This document shows positions 52,054-60,707 of a stretch of 64,000 bases of DNA, piece after piece (position 1 is the first letter of the stretch; every line of letters starts with the position of its first letter). The notes below the pieces were generated by a model. It did not search any database and was not told where the DNA came from. It saw only the letters and a list, made by a program, of their open reading frames with translations. This DNA is from Paenibacillus arenosi (lineage in GTDB: Bacteria > Bacillota > Bacilli > Paenibacillales > Paenibacillaceae). The position numbers and the translations under genes are program-made. The stretch is from the NCBI RefSeq assembly GCF_014841135.1, contig NZ_JACYTN010000015.1, forward strand, positions 1 to 64,000, written 5' to 3'.

Positions 52054-52069
52054 ATTGAAATATTTCAAT
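52054..52069. promoter_or_regulatory. Perfect 16-bp palindrome upstream of the synthetase operon
   Basis: ATTGAAATATTTCAAT is fully self-complementary. It lies about 133 bases before the start codon of the first synthetase and overlaps the best promoter-like sequences. It is a candidate operator for a dimeric regulator, identity unknown. Confidence 0.5.
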
Positions 52070-52491
52070 GTTATTGATATTTTAACAGTAGCTAGCGTTA
52101 ACACAACCAACAATCATTACTTACAGCTTCAAGCCATGAAAGAACATCTACTTACCGTTCCTCCCAATCAACCACGATTCTGCTCAACATCTTCAATACA
52201 TTTTGATATCGGTCGCATTCTATATGGCATAAAGATTAACACGAAGAAAATTATGTAAATCCAAAATATGAAAACCTACTCTAACAGCATTTGAAATTAT
52301 CCAGTTCTCATGTCCTACTAAACGGTTAAGGCGAACGCAACTTTTCCTGATATAGGAAGAGGTTCCATTGATATCTTAATCTATATTTTTGTAAAAGACA
52401 AGATGATTCTGTCGTAAATTGATCCTTACTATCAATTTTAACCATTCAATACAATAAAACCATGTTCAGGCCAATCATCACATCCCTTCAT

Positions 52492-52543
52492 AAAAAAACA
52501 AACAGGCACTCCCCACACAGAAAACTGCGAGGTAGATACCTGT
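52492..52543 (-). terminator. Terminator of the PadR-ABC operon
   Basis: On the minus strand, ACAGGTAT pairs (two G-T) with GTGCCTGT across a loop and is followed by TTTGTTTTTTT, about 100 bases after the FtsX stop. It separates this operon from the synthetase promoter. Confidence 0.65.
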
Positions 52544-52639
52544 TCTATAGCATTATTCCTTGTAAGTGTAAATTTAATCAATGTGGATCGTAAATGCATC
52601 AAGGCCTACACCTATGTGAACATTTTGTTGTATAACAAC

Positions 52640-55039
52640 TCATGCCTCAGTCGTCAATATTCTCGGCGAAGTCCGTAATATTAAACGTGATGCAGCCCAT
52701 GCTCCACACGCTGCCGCTACAGCACTAATAGGAACCATCAATCCAATTCCTGCTGCATTTATTACTAATGGAACCTCTACTATTCCATAATTGGATAGTA
52801 CCATATTGAGCAATTGTGGCAGTGCGAATACTCCCACTAGAAGCCCTAGTAACCCGCCAATTAGAGAAAGCACAAATATCCCTGTAGTAATAGAGAGACG
52901 AATTTTTGCTGATGTCATCCCAATCGTTTTAAAAATGCCGTACGTTCTGCTTTCTTTCTTAATATTAATACGACATACACTATAAATAATGATAAAAGTA
53001 ACTGCAATAAATAGGAAGCCCATACCACCCAACGGAACGAGCAAAACGTTTATAGCTTCCGAGAATACTTCATCTACCAAAGTACTTTGAGTTGCGACCC
53101 ATAAGGCAGTACCATACTTGGTTTGTAATTCACTTACAAACCCATCTATTGAAACACCTTCCTTCACATTTAAGAACATCGATTCCATGTTATTGTAGTC
53201 CGGCTGTATTTTTTGTATCGCTTCTACTTTAAGACGAGCCGAGTTGGACATATTAGCAATAGCCTGATATATACCTGTTATTTCCATACTTATTGGTTTT
53301 CCTTGAACAAAAATTTCTATGGAATCACCTACTTCCTTCTGCAGCTTTTTAGCTACATTCACTCCAATAGCAATCTCATCACCATTCATGGGATTACGTC
53401 CTTTAAGATTAACTACTCCTGTCTCGTTATAATCCCCTTCCAGCACAGTTAAATATACTCCCATAGAAGTCTCACTATCATTTTGAAGATTCTTATTCAG
53501 GGCAACAATGCCATTCATATCTCCAAAACGACTAAAATTAGCTACACGTTCATCTAAATTAAATTGAGACCGCAACTGTTCATAGGATAGTTCCGCTGGT
53601 TTATCGATTTTCATCGAAATATCAGAACCATCGTATCCCCAATGCGAAATCGTCTGCCCTATAGACATAATGCTATAGATGAACAGAAATCCGAATACGA
53701 GAACCGCAGATGTCATTCCAGAAATGAGAACCATTAGAGAAGAAGCCCTAACATTCTTGATAAGACCTCTCATTCCAATGACTAGCGAAGCTGGAAATTG
53801 TTCGAAGCGCAACCATGCCCGTGCTGGCGAAGCAGCCTTTCTAGCAACAGCATGCTCAGCACCACCGTACCTAATAGCTTGCACTGGCTCGACTTTTCTT
53901 GCTTTACTCGCAAACAACCAAGACGAAGCGACGATGACAAAAATAATTAAAGCAGCCATCAGCCAAGACCAATCTGTGGATGATACGCTCATATCTATGT
54001 TGGCAGTCTTCAGATGTGAAACCGAGCTATCCATAATACGATCTGAAAATGCATAACTCAGAAGCACTGCTGGAACAACGGATAAGCAAGCCAATAGTCC
54101 ATACTGGATGACATATACACTAATGATTTTTCGAGATGTCAATCCAATCGAACTTAAAATACCTATTGTCTTATAGCTTGAAATAATTTCATCTGATATG
54201 GTGAAATAAATCGTATAGAGAGCGATAGCAATCATTACTACCGACAAAAAAATCATGACAAATGCAATGAGCTTATTCGTGACAAGATAAAAGGAAGACA
54301 AGCTATCAAATTCCGATTTTCCTTCTAAATATGGAGTACCAAGAGATTTTTCAAATGATTCCCAGTACGTTTGACTCTGACTATAATCACTATACCTCAA
54401 GCTGATCATCGTCTTATCTACTTCATCCAACTTACTTGATACCTCACGGTAATCATCTGGGCTCATCCAGATACGGGATGTAGTTGTAAAAGGAGCACTA
54501 TATGAAATATCTACAACGACGGCGGACACTTTGTAGTCAATTACACCATTTTTCGTTTTTACCCCAATGCTATCTCCAACCTGAATATCCTTTGATCTTG
54601 CCAAAGTAGTAGGAATCCATACCGTTCCTTCGTTCGGTATGGATGTTATTTGACCTTGGTCAAATAACAATTCATCTACAGCAGAAGGTTTTGGTGGAGT
54701 GTTTATCATCATAGCAGCCACATTGGAATGATCTTGCCCCTCATGCATAATTCCAGAGACATTGTGATACGGCATACTTTCCGAAACAGTTACTCCCTGC
54801 TGCTGCTTCCACCAATGCTGCACTTCTTCAGGATCATGAAGCCCATTCTCAATTTTTAATATCTGGTGTGCCCCTTGCAATCTCTCATGCATATTCAAGT
54901 AAGCACCACCCGAGTTACTAATAATAGCTACAGCTGTCATTAGTAACACCGCGGAGAGAAGAATAATAAGTGTGATGAAGAAATTCTGAATCTTCTTTTT
55001 TCGCAAACTTGATTTAGATAGTATCCAGACTGGTGACAT
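52640..55039 (-). CDS. ABC transporter permease, FtsX/MacB-like, two FtsX domains
   Basis: The product is 799 aa with AAGGAGTGAT before the ATG. One membrane segment near the N-terminus (about 17-38) is followed by a large extracytoplasmic domain (about 40-250). Three spans (about 255-385) make the first FtsX domain. Then come a span at about 430-455, a second external domain, and three spans (about 665-785) in the second FtsX domain. Eight spans with two external domains fit MacB/LolE-like or peptide-resistance permeases that work on surface-active molecules and not ordinary importers. Its start lies six bases after the ATPase stop, so the two form one transporter. Substrate unknown; the lipopeptide is an attractive candidate because of position. 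Confidence 0.9.
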   Translation of the reverse strand: MSPVWILSKSSLRKKKIQNFFITLIILLSAVLLMTAVAIISNSGGAYLNMHERLQGAHQILKIENGLHDPEEVQHWWKQQQGVTVSESMPYHNVSGIMHEGQDHSNVAAMMINTPPKPSAVDELLFDQGQITSIPNEGTVWIPTTLARSKDIQVGDSIGVKTKNGVIDYKVSAVVVDISYSAPFTTTSRIWMSPDDYREVSSKLDEVDKTMISLRYSDYSQSQTYWESFEKSLGTPYLEGKSEFDSLSSFYLVTNKLIAFVMIFLSVVMIAIALYTIYFTISDEIISSYKTIGILSSIGLTSRKIISVYVIQYGLLACLSVVPAVLLSYAFSDRIMDSSVSHLKTANIDMSVSSTDWSWLMAALIIFVIVASSWLFASKARKVEPVQAIRYGGAEHAVARKAASPARAWLRFEQFPASLVIGMRGLIKNVRASSLMVLISGMTSAVLVFGFLFIYSIMSIGQTISHWGYDGSDISMKIDKPAELSYEQLRSQFNLDERVANFSRFGDMNGIVALNKNLQNDSETSMGVYLTVLEGDYNETGVVNLKGRNPMNGDEIAIGVNVAKKLQKEVGDSIEIFVQGKPISMEITGIYQAIANMSNSARLKVEAIQKIQPDYNNMESMFLNVKEGVSIDGFVSELQTKYGTALWVATQSTLVDEVFSEAINVLLVPLGGMGFLFIAVTFIIIYSVCRINIKKESRTYGIFKTIGMTSAKIRLSITTGIFVLSLIGGLLGLLVGVFALPQLLNMVLSNYGIVEVPLVINAAGIGLMVPISAVAAACGAWAASRLILRTSPRILTTEA

Positions 55040-55045
55040 ATTCTA

Positions 55046-55828
55046 TCACTCCTTCCCAGCAATAAATGAAAAGATCTGCTGTTCGCGGGACTGAAGCTGT
55101 TCTGGCTTATATTTGCCCAACTCCAATATCCCGCCAATCTGACCATCTTTGATGAGAATAATTCGATCTGCTCGACAGGCTGCTTTAATATCATGAGTTA
55201 CCATGACAATGGTCTGTCCATCGCGATTAACTTCAGTTAATAAATCAAGAATAATCGTACCTTGCTCTTGATTCAAAGCTCCGGTCGGTTCATCCGCAAA
55301 AATAACTTCTGGGGAATTGATAAGTGCCCTTGCAATGGCAGCTCTTTGTTGTTGTCCTCCCGACACTTGTGATGGTAGTCTATCCCGTTGCTCTTCAATA
55401 TTCATAAGCTTAAGTAAATAGAGAGCTTTTGTACGAATATCTTTATTTGATCGTCCTGCTACATGACCAGGGAGAGCGATGTTTTCATATAAATTTAAAT
55501 CTGGGACTAAATTAATTGACTGGTATACATAACCAATTCTTTCTGATCGCAATGCTGTGATTTGTGTTTCTGATAGTTGATCAATTCGCTGTTCTTTGAA
55601 ATACACACTACCAGAACTTACACTATCCAAACCACTTAACATATAAAGCAACGTAGACTTTCCAGATCCCGAACTACCCATTATAACTGTAAATTCACCT
55701 TCATAAATATCTAAGCTCATATCCTTGGCTGCGTGAAATTCCTCATTTCCAGTTTGATACGTTTTATACAGATGCTCAGCTTTTAAAATCACTGTTTTCT
55801 TCTCATTAGGTTTTAGTTGAACCTTCAT
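55046..55828 (-). CDS. ABC transporter ATP-binding protein (MacB/LolD type)
   Basis: The product is 260 aa with GAGGGAG upstream. Walker A is GSSGSGKST (residues about 51-59), the Q-loop is YVYQSINLVPDL, the signature is SQVSGGQQQRAAIARAL, Walker B is VIFADEPTGAL and the switch His is in VMVTHD. This pattern is typical for ATPases paired with FtsX-type permeases. It follows the DUF4097 gene after 101 bases and precedes the permease directly. Confidence 0.95.
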   Translation of the reverse strand: MKVQLKPNEKKTVILKAEHLYKTYQTGNEEFHAAKDMSLDIYEGEFTVIMGSSGSGKSTLLYMLSGLDSVSSGSVYFKEQRIDQLSETQITALRSERIGYVYQSINLVPDLNLYENIALPGHVAGRSNKDIRTKALYLLKLMNIEEQRDRLPSQVSGGQQQRAAIARALINSPEVIFADEPTGALNQEQGTIILDLLTEVNRDGQTIVMVTHDIKAACRADRIILIKDGQIGGILELGKYKPEQLQSREQQIFSFIAGKE

Positions 55829-55929
55829 TTCAATCGCTCCCTCATATGAATTAGCATTTTTTCAGTAAGGAATATCAGTTATAGTAGTGAAATCATGTAG
55901 TTAAAAGAAGATTAGTTATGGATAACGAT

Positions 55930-56682
55930 TCATCTCTGCGTGAAAACGAGATTACCAGTATCTGAAACAAGTCGTACTCTAGGGGTCTTATTACTGTTTG
56001 AAGCTATGCTTGGAGGAAGGTTAGATTCTACGCTGCCATCGACTGTTTTCAGTTCATGCTGTAGAGAGTTAGGAATTTCATATGCTGTTACGGAAACATT
56101 ACCTGTATCTGTCTTGACGAAAATATCTGATGTGATTTTCTTTAAATGTAAAGAAACTTCACCCGTATCTGTAGACACATTAAACTTTCCGTCATTTACG
56201 TTAGCGAGAAAATTACCTGTATTACTTGCTATTTGATATTCTATTGCGTGAACTTCTTCTATTGAAATATTTCCAGTATCGGTTTGTATCTGCAATTGTG
56301 CGAAGACTTGCTGAGGAATTTGAATGGTTAGTTTGACATTGGAGTAAAGAACAAAGAACTTTTCTGCAGTCTTTTCCTTCACAGAAATGACTACGTTTTT
56401 TCCGCTATGACTAACTTGCAACTCATAATCATCTGCCCAACGAGTTGTAATCGTACCAGTAAGCTTTGCTTCAATAGTTTCTCCTTTAGTCGGAGTCAGT
56501 TCAATATTTTGAGTGTCAGATATGACTTGAATATTTTGAATTTCTTGTGAATTAGCGCTCCATCTTTCACTAATTTCGGTTGTATTAAATGGTGATACAC
56601 CCAGCAAATAGAGAGCAGTATTTCCAATTACCGCTATCACAATAAGCACCAAAGCCACTTTAACCTTCTTAGAGGCACTCAT
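55930..56682 (-). CDS. DUF4097-domain membrane protein
   Basis: Predicted 250 aa from the ATG at 56682, overlapping the DUF1700 stop by four bases (ATGA) with GGGGGAG upstream. One N-terminal membrane segment (about 8-27) precedes a beta-solenoid-like domain with recurring DTGN/NTGN/DTGE turns (TDTGNISIEEV, SNTGNFLANV, STDTGEVSLHL, KTDTGNVSVTA). This is the hallmark of DUF4097 proteins, which in Bacillota are nearly always coded next to PadR and DUF1700. The domain is predicted outside the membrane. The molecular role is unknown; envelope-stress sensing is often suggested. Confidence 0.88.
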   Translation of the reverse strand: MSASKKVKVALVLIVIAVIGNTALYLLGVSPFNTTEISERWSANSQEIQNIQVISDTQNIELTPTKGETIEAKLTGTITTRWADDYELQVSHSGKNVVISVKEKTAEKFFVLYSNVKLTIQIPQQVFAQLQIQTDTGNISIEEVHAIEYQIASNTGNFLANVNDGKFNVSTDTGEVSLHLKKITSDIFVKTDTGNVSVTAYEIPNSLQHELKTVDGSVESNLPPSIASNSNKTPRVRLVSDTGNLVFTQR

Positions 56683-57224
56683 ATATTTCTCCCCCATTTT
56701 CTTATGCTATAACGCAAATATCGAAGCACCTGGTTGTAGTACCAAGTTATCATTTTATTCAATCCATTCAGGAGCAGCAATCCCATACCTACTAATCCTA
56801 ATATCCAAAAGAAATCAAACAAAAGGTTCCAGCTTACGCCATTCTGGATAAGCATAATAAGTGGTGATGCAAGCAACAGCGTTGCAATTACATACATACT
56901 TATAACTACGAACAAAGAAATTGCGAATGGTATCAGAACCGGTACTATATTGAATATACCAATACCTGCGATGGCAAAAGTAGCTTTAGTGATTCGATTT
57001 AATGTAGGAGAGTGTGTCGCTTGTTGCAGTCTATACTGTGCTATTATTTCTTTTGCAACCAGCTTGGGGGTTCCAAGACTTCTAACGATCTCCTCTTCAT
57101 CTCTACTACAATACAGAGCATTAGCGAAATGTTCTTCATAATCACCCAACACCACCTCACGTTCTGATGGAGGGAGACATTTCAAATAGCTAGACAATTC
57201 ACTTATATATTTTTGTTTATTCAC
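56679..57224 (-). CDS. DUF1700 / HAAS-domain membrane protein
   Basis: Predicted 181 aa from a GTG at 57224 that overlaps the padR stop (GTGAATAA) and has AAGGGGG upstream. The N-terminal 75 residues form the HAAS helical domain (LSSYLKCLPPSEREVVLGDYEEHF), which in related proteins couples with PadR. Three to four hydrophobic segments follow (about 88-165). It is translationally coupled to both neighbours. Confidence 0.87.
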   Translation of the reverse strand: MNKQKYISELSSYLKCLPPSEREVVLGDYEEHFANALYCSRDEEEIVRSLGTPKLVAKEIIAQYRLQQATHSPTLNRITKATFAIAGIGIFNIVPVLIPFAISLFVVISMYVIATLLLASPLIMLIQNGVSWNLLFDFFWILGLVGMGLLLLNGLNKMITWYYNQVLRYLRYSIRKWGRNI

Positions 57225-57540
57225 CCCGCAGTCCCCCTTCAATTATTTCTTGAACACCTTCAGAAAATAATGTCCACTCCCCTAACAGCTGTTGAAGTGA
57301 TTCCTTCCCTTTATCAGTCAGTTTATAATATTTTCGGGGCGGTCCTACATTTGATTGGATGTAATAAGTAGAAAACAAACCATCCACCGTGAGACGCCGA
57401 AGCAACGGATAAATCGTTCCTTCTGAAATTTCAAACTTGCGTGAAATCACATCTACTAACTCGTAACCGTAACGATCTTGCTTGGCAGTCAAAACCAGTA
57501 CGCACAATTCCAATACACCCTTTTTAAACTGTACATTCAA
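57217..57540 (-). CDS. PadR-family regulator of the HAAS/DUF4097/ABC operon
   Basis: Predicted 107 aa from a TTG at 57540 (NVQFKKGVLELCVLVL follows, the usual PadR start), with GTAGGTGG upstream; a GTG at 57549 is the alternative. The winged helix GYELVDVISRKFEISEGTIYPLLRRL is typical of short PadR-s1 proteins. It heads a five-gene operon. The inverted repeat at 57571-57590 just upstream is its likely operator. Confidence 0.9.
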   Translation of the reverse strand: MNVQFKKGVLELCVLVLTAKQDRYGYELVDVISRKFEISEGTIYPLLRRLTVDGLFSTYYIQSNVGPPRKYYKLTDKGKESLQQLLGEWTLFSEGVQEIIEGGLRGE

Positions 57541-57549
57541 ATTAACCAC

Positions 57550-57850
57550 CTACGCTTTTTCAGTACCTTTTAATCCGAGGTACCGGATTAAAAAACAATA
57601 TCGTGTTCCAAATGCATTCCTTAGAGCTTACATGCTACTACCTTGCATTGCACAGTACCTAGTTACAAAAAACGATACTCAAATATAAACAATGACTCGT
57701 GAGATTTCTTTTCCTCTACATCCATTCCTGACTCATCGTATCCAGTTATACCCAAATTATACTTCCATTTTTTATAATTCACAAGCATTTTCTAAAAAAA
57801 CTTGCATTTCGAATAATTATCAATTCCTTAAGGCATTCCAGATACGCCAT
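57550..57850. other. Promoter region of the PadR-ABC operon
   Basis: About 300 bases. Besides the inverted repeat at 57571-57590, the minus strand has an AGGTACTGTGCAATGCAAGG stretch around 57640-57660 that recalls PadR-controlled promoters, but I could not fix -35/-10 boxes. No gene is visible. Confidence 0.45.
57571..57590. promoter_or_regulatory. Inverted repeat TAATCCG-N6-CGGATTA, candidate PadR operator
   Basis: The 7-bp arms are perfect and separated by AGGTAC. The repeat lies 31-50 bases upstream of the PadR start, the place expected for an autorepressor. Confidence 0.55.
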
Positions 57851-57891
57851 TAAAAAAGCCACCTCTTCATCTATTCAGACAGAGAGGCGGC
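57851..57891 (-). terminator. Terminator of the SLH-protein gene
   Basis: A 9-bp stem (57858-57866 with 57883-57891, one G-T pair in the RNA) is followed on the minus strand by six T, 16 bases after the stop. Confidence 0.85.
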
Positions 57892-57906
57892 CTCTTCAAC
57901 TCAACC

Positions 57907-60366
57907 TTATTTATTTAATAAACGATACAAAATAACTGCGGACTCTGCACGATTCGTAGAATCGTTTGGTTTCAACTTGCCTTTGTCGCCCACGAGAATA
58001 CCTTTCTCAACCGCTAGTGCTACATCTGCTTTGAGAGAAGGATGAATCGACTTGTAATCTTTGTACTGCTTCAATACTTGGTCTGGGTTCGCAACATCTT
58101 GCCAACCATTTTTCTGCTGCAACAAGCGTACTGCGATAGCTGCGAATTCCGCACGGCTAATCTTCGTATCTGGTCTGAACGTACCGTTCGGGTAACCGCT
58201 CAAGATACCTTGATCCGCTGCTGCACGAATGTACTTCGCATACCATTTCGAACTACTTACATCCGTAAATGTTTTTGAACCTTCCTTCTCCTTCAGGTCA
58301 AAACCAAGTACGAACATTTTTGCCACTTCACCACGTGTAGTTGGTGATTTAGGTGCAAAGCGATTACTACCTACACCTTCCATAATGCCCAACGCAGAGA
58401 TAAAGTCGATCTTCGGACCAGCCCATGCACGGACTTTGCTAATATCGTTGTAAGATACACTGCGTCCTGTGATTGCAAGCTCTTCATTACCACTCTTAAG
58501 TGCATACTCGTAGCTGCCATTAACAGGCTTCACAGCAGTACCACCCACAGCCGCTACAACCAATGCACGGCTAGGCAGCTTGAACGATGTACTCAATGGA
58601 AGTGTCGCTTTTACAGCACCGCTAGGCAATGTCTTACCGTCTTTCAATACAAACTCGTATTTATATACATCGGAAGCAACAATCGGGCTATTATTGAAGC
58701 GATTCTCTTGTCTCGATGTCGTTTTCCATTCTACATCTTGTTGTAAGGAAGCTACATTCGAAGTCGTGCGCAAGCTGTTCGTCAATACGGATACGTCTGC
58801 TGCTTGCTTGGACTTGAAGTGCTCTTGCAATGATTTACTTAAAGATACATGGTACTTCTTCACATCATGTGTTCCCGCGTCCAAAGTAAGAGCGAATGAC
58901 GGAATCGTAATATCGGACTTCACATTTTTGAACAATCCAGCCCACTTCTTGAACTGAGTTTCTACTTCATTTACATAGTTCTTCAGATCGCTGTCTGTCA
59001 GCTTCAATGTTGCCACTCCGTCTTTCACAACGACAAAGCGCTTCACATTAAGCTTCGTTACTTCAGCAAACGACTTGTTCAGCAGCGCATTTAATTCGTC
59101 TAGTACACGATTTTTCTCTTCTGTGGAAACAGCGCTAGTAAGACGCGACTTAAGTGCAGCCAATTGCTTCTCAAGCTCTTTAAAGTAGTTGTTATAATCG
59201 ATGAGGACGCCATCCGAGATGCTACCGCCTCCGCCACCTGGGAAGTAGCCGCCGCCAGGGTTATTACCATTGTTAGATCCAGGAGCAATGTAACGAACAG
59301 GAATTTGTACGTTGCTGAACAATACTTCATTTCCACTAAAGCTTCCCGTTTTTCTAATATAAGCAGTAACAACAGCAACACCATCTTTGTTACCAGTAGT
59401 TTTCAGCGTACCGCCTTCTAACTTAACACCAGTACTCTTATTCTCGTCGAGATCCAACTCAAGATAGCGGTTGTAATCAGAATATGTGACAGTAGTTACA
59501 CCGCTATACACATCTGTATACACACTTTCCGTCACATTTCCGTATACAGCCCCATATACACTAAGCACAACATTTGTGCCTTCTTTTGTATCATTTCCAA
59601 TTAGGTTCGCATGTGCACGCACTGCTGCTACAGCCAATGATTCAACAGCTTTATTATAAGTGGACACTTTAGCAGCCAATTGCTTATCTGCTTCGTTTAC
59701 AGTGCTCCAATCCAACTTGTACGTATTTGCGATCGCATTGAACTTGTCGGATTCCTTAATTGCGGATTGAACAACTTTCTGCAACTTCGCATTGAAATTC
59801 TTACCGATATCTGCTGGATTTCTGAGCAATTCTGCGATTTCTTTACTTTGGAACTCTTTTAAGAAGTTGCCCTTAACTTTCGCTGCCAGATCCTCGTAAT
59901 CTGCCTTGCTCAACCCGGTTGTTATACCTGCGTCTAGGGCTGCTTGCTGCAACACCTTGTCATATGTAGTACTCAAAGCACCCAAAGCCTGTGGATCACC
60001 AAGCGCAAACAACTTCAACTGCTTGTAGATGCCAAATACATTTTCTTTCGTTAGGTCACCCTTGTCCCGATATTTTTCAGGGATGCTATTCCAGATCGGG
60101 TCAACAACTCCTTGATACGTTGCATACGTAACAGAAGTTACAGTACTATTATAAGTCGCCTTCACAACAGAAGCCTCTTCAGCGCTCAGTGCAGCATGAA
60201 TTTGCTTATTTTTATTTTCCAGCCAAATAATTGGCGACTTGGATTCCTGCGCAGCTTGAACTTTGCTAAGTACCTCAGCAGTCGACAATGCATTAACAGG
60301 AATACCTGCGAGTGAACCAACTACTAAGCTCGCAGCTAAGGCTGTACTTACGATTTTTTTCTTCAT
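57907..60366 (-). CDS. Exported surface protein with three C-terminal SLH motifs
   Basis: Predicted 819 aa from the ATG at 60366, with GGAGGGAAAAGG upstream; a GTG 18 bases earlier lies within that site. There is a signal peptide (MKKKIVSTALAASLVVGSL, cleavage near VNA). An Ala/Lys-rich helical region fills about residues 30-270. Beta-rich parts follow, split at about 365-390 by a Gly/Asn/Pro hinge (GSNNGNNPGGG). Three SLH motifs (about 635-819), with RGEVAKMF, RAEFAAIAVRL and RAESAVILYRL, anchor the protein to pyruvylated wall polymer. It could be the S-layer protein itself or a minor SLH protein; strong signals and a long leader (340 bases) suggest high expression. Confidence 0.9.
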   Translation of the reverse strand: MKKKIVSTALAASLVVGSLAGIPVNALSTAEVLSKVQAAQESKSPIIWLENKNKQIHAALSAEEASVVKATYNSTVTSVTYATYQGVVDPIWNSIPEKYRDKGDLTKENVFGIYKQLKLFALGDPQALGALSTTYDKVLQQAALDAGITTGLSKADYEDLAAKVKGNFLKEFQSKEIAELLRNPADIGKNFNAKLQKVVQSAIKESDKFNAIANTYKLDWSTVNEADKQLAAKVSTYNKAVESLAVAAVRAHANLIGNDTKEGTNVVLSVYGAVYGNVTESVYTDVYSGVTTVTYSDYNRYLELDLDENKSTGVKLEGGTLKTTGNKDGVAVVTAYIRKTGSFSGNEVLFSNVQIPVRYIAPGSNNGNNPGGGYFPGGGGGSISDGVLIDYNNYFKELEKQLAALKSRLTSAVSTEEKNRVLDELNALLNKSFAEVTKLNVKRFVVVKDGVATLKLTDSDLKNYVNEVETQFKKWAGLFKNVKSDITIPSFALTLDAGTHDVKKYHVSLSKSLQEHFKSKQAADVSVLTNSLRTTSNVASLQQDVEWKTTSRQENRFNNSPIVASDVYKYEFVLKDGKTLPSGAVKATLPLSTSFKLPSRALVVAAVGGTAVKPVNGSYEYALKSGNEELAITGRSVSYNDISKVRAWAGPKIDFISALGIMEGVGSNRFAPKSPTTRGEVAKMFVLGFDLKEKEGSKTFTDVSSSKWYAKYIRAAADQGILSGYPNGTFRPDTKISRAEFAAIAVRLLQQKNGWQDVANPDQVLKQYKDYKSIHPSLKADVALAVEKGILVGDKGKLKPNDSTNRAESAVILYRLLNK

Positions 60367-60401
60367 GAAACCTTTTCCCTCCACGATTGTTATTTATGGA
60401 T

Positions 60402-60422
60402 AACTTATTGCAATAATAAGTT
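60402..60422 (-). promoter_or_regulatory. 5' leader hairpin of the SLH-protein mRNA
   Basis: AACTTATT and AATAAGTT are perfect 8-bp arms around GCAAT, about 20 bases upstream of the ribosome binding site. S-layer messages often have stabilising leader hairpins; that function is inferred. Confidence 0.4.
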
Positions 60423-60631
60423 TCCAACGATCCTATAAGTGAATCAGCCACAATCTAGATGTCAAAGTGCTTAAAATGAAGGCTTTTTCACCATTCCAGA
60501 ATATACCTCAAAATGTTTATATTCATCTTTTCATATAAAGTTTCTCTTATTATCCAAATTAGCGGAAACTTTTTATGTTCCTTACTAGATTGACATCCAT
60601 TTTTTACACGTATTACAGGAAAATGAAACAA
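60423..60631. other. Leader/promoter region of the SLH-protein gene
   Basis: AT-rich and non-coding. A TTGACA occurs on the minus strand at about 60460, but no -10 at the right distance is convincing. Confidence 0.4.
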
Positions 60632-60681
60632 AAATAAAAAAGAAGAAATCCAACGTCTAACTATAAGACGCAGATTTCTTC
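60632..60681 (-). terminator. Terminator of serC
   Basis: GAAGAAATC and GATTTCTTC arms (60642-60650, 60673-60681), with an inner GACG/CGTC stem, are followed on the minus strand by TTTTTTATTTTT. Confidence 0.85.
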
Positions 60682-60707
60682 CATTTAGTTGCAAGTCTGA
60701 GTAAAAA

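Noticed and set aside
52055-52258. 67-codon plus-strand frame in the synthetase leader
   Set aside because: It starts inside the palindrome, has no binding site, and the region is better explained as regulatory DNA.
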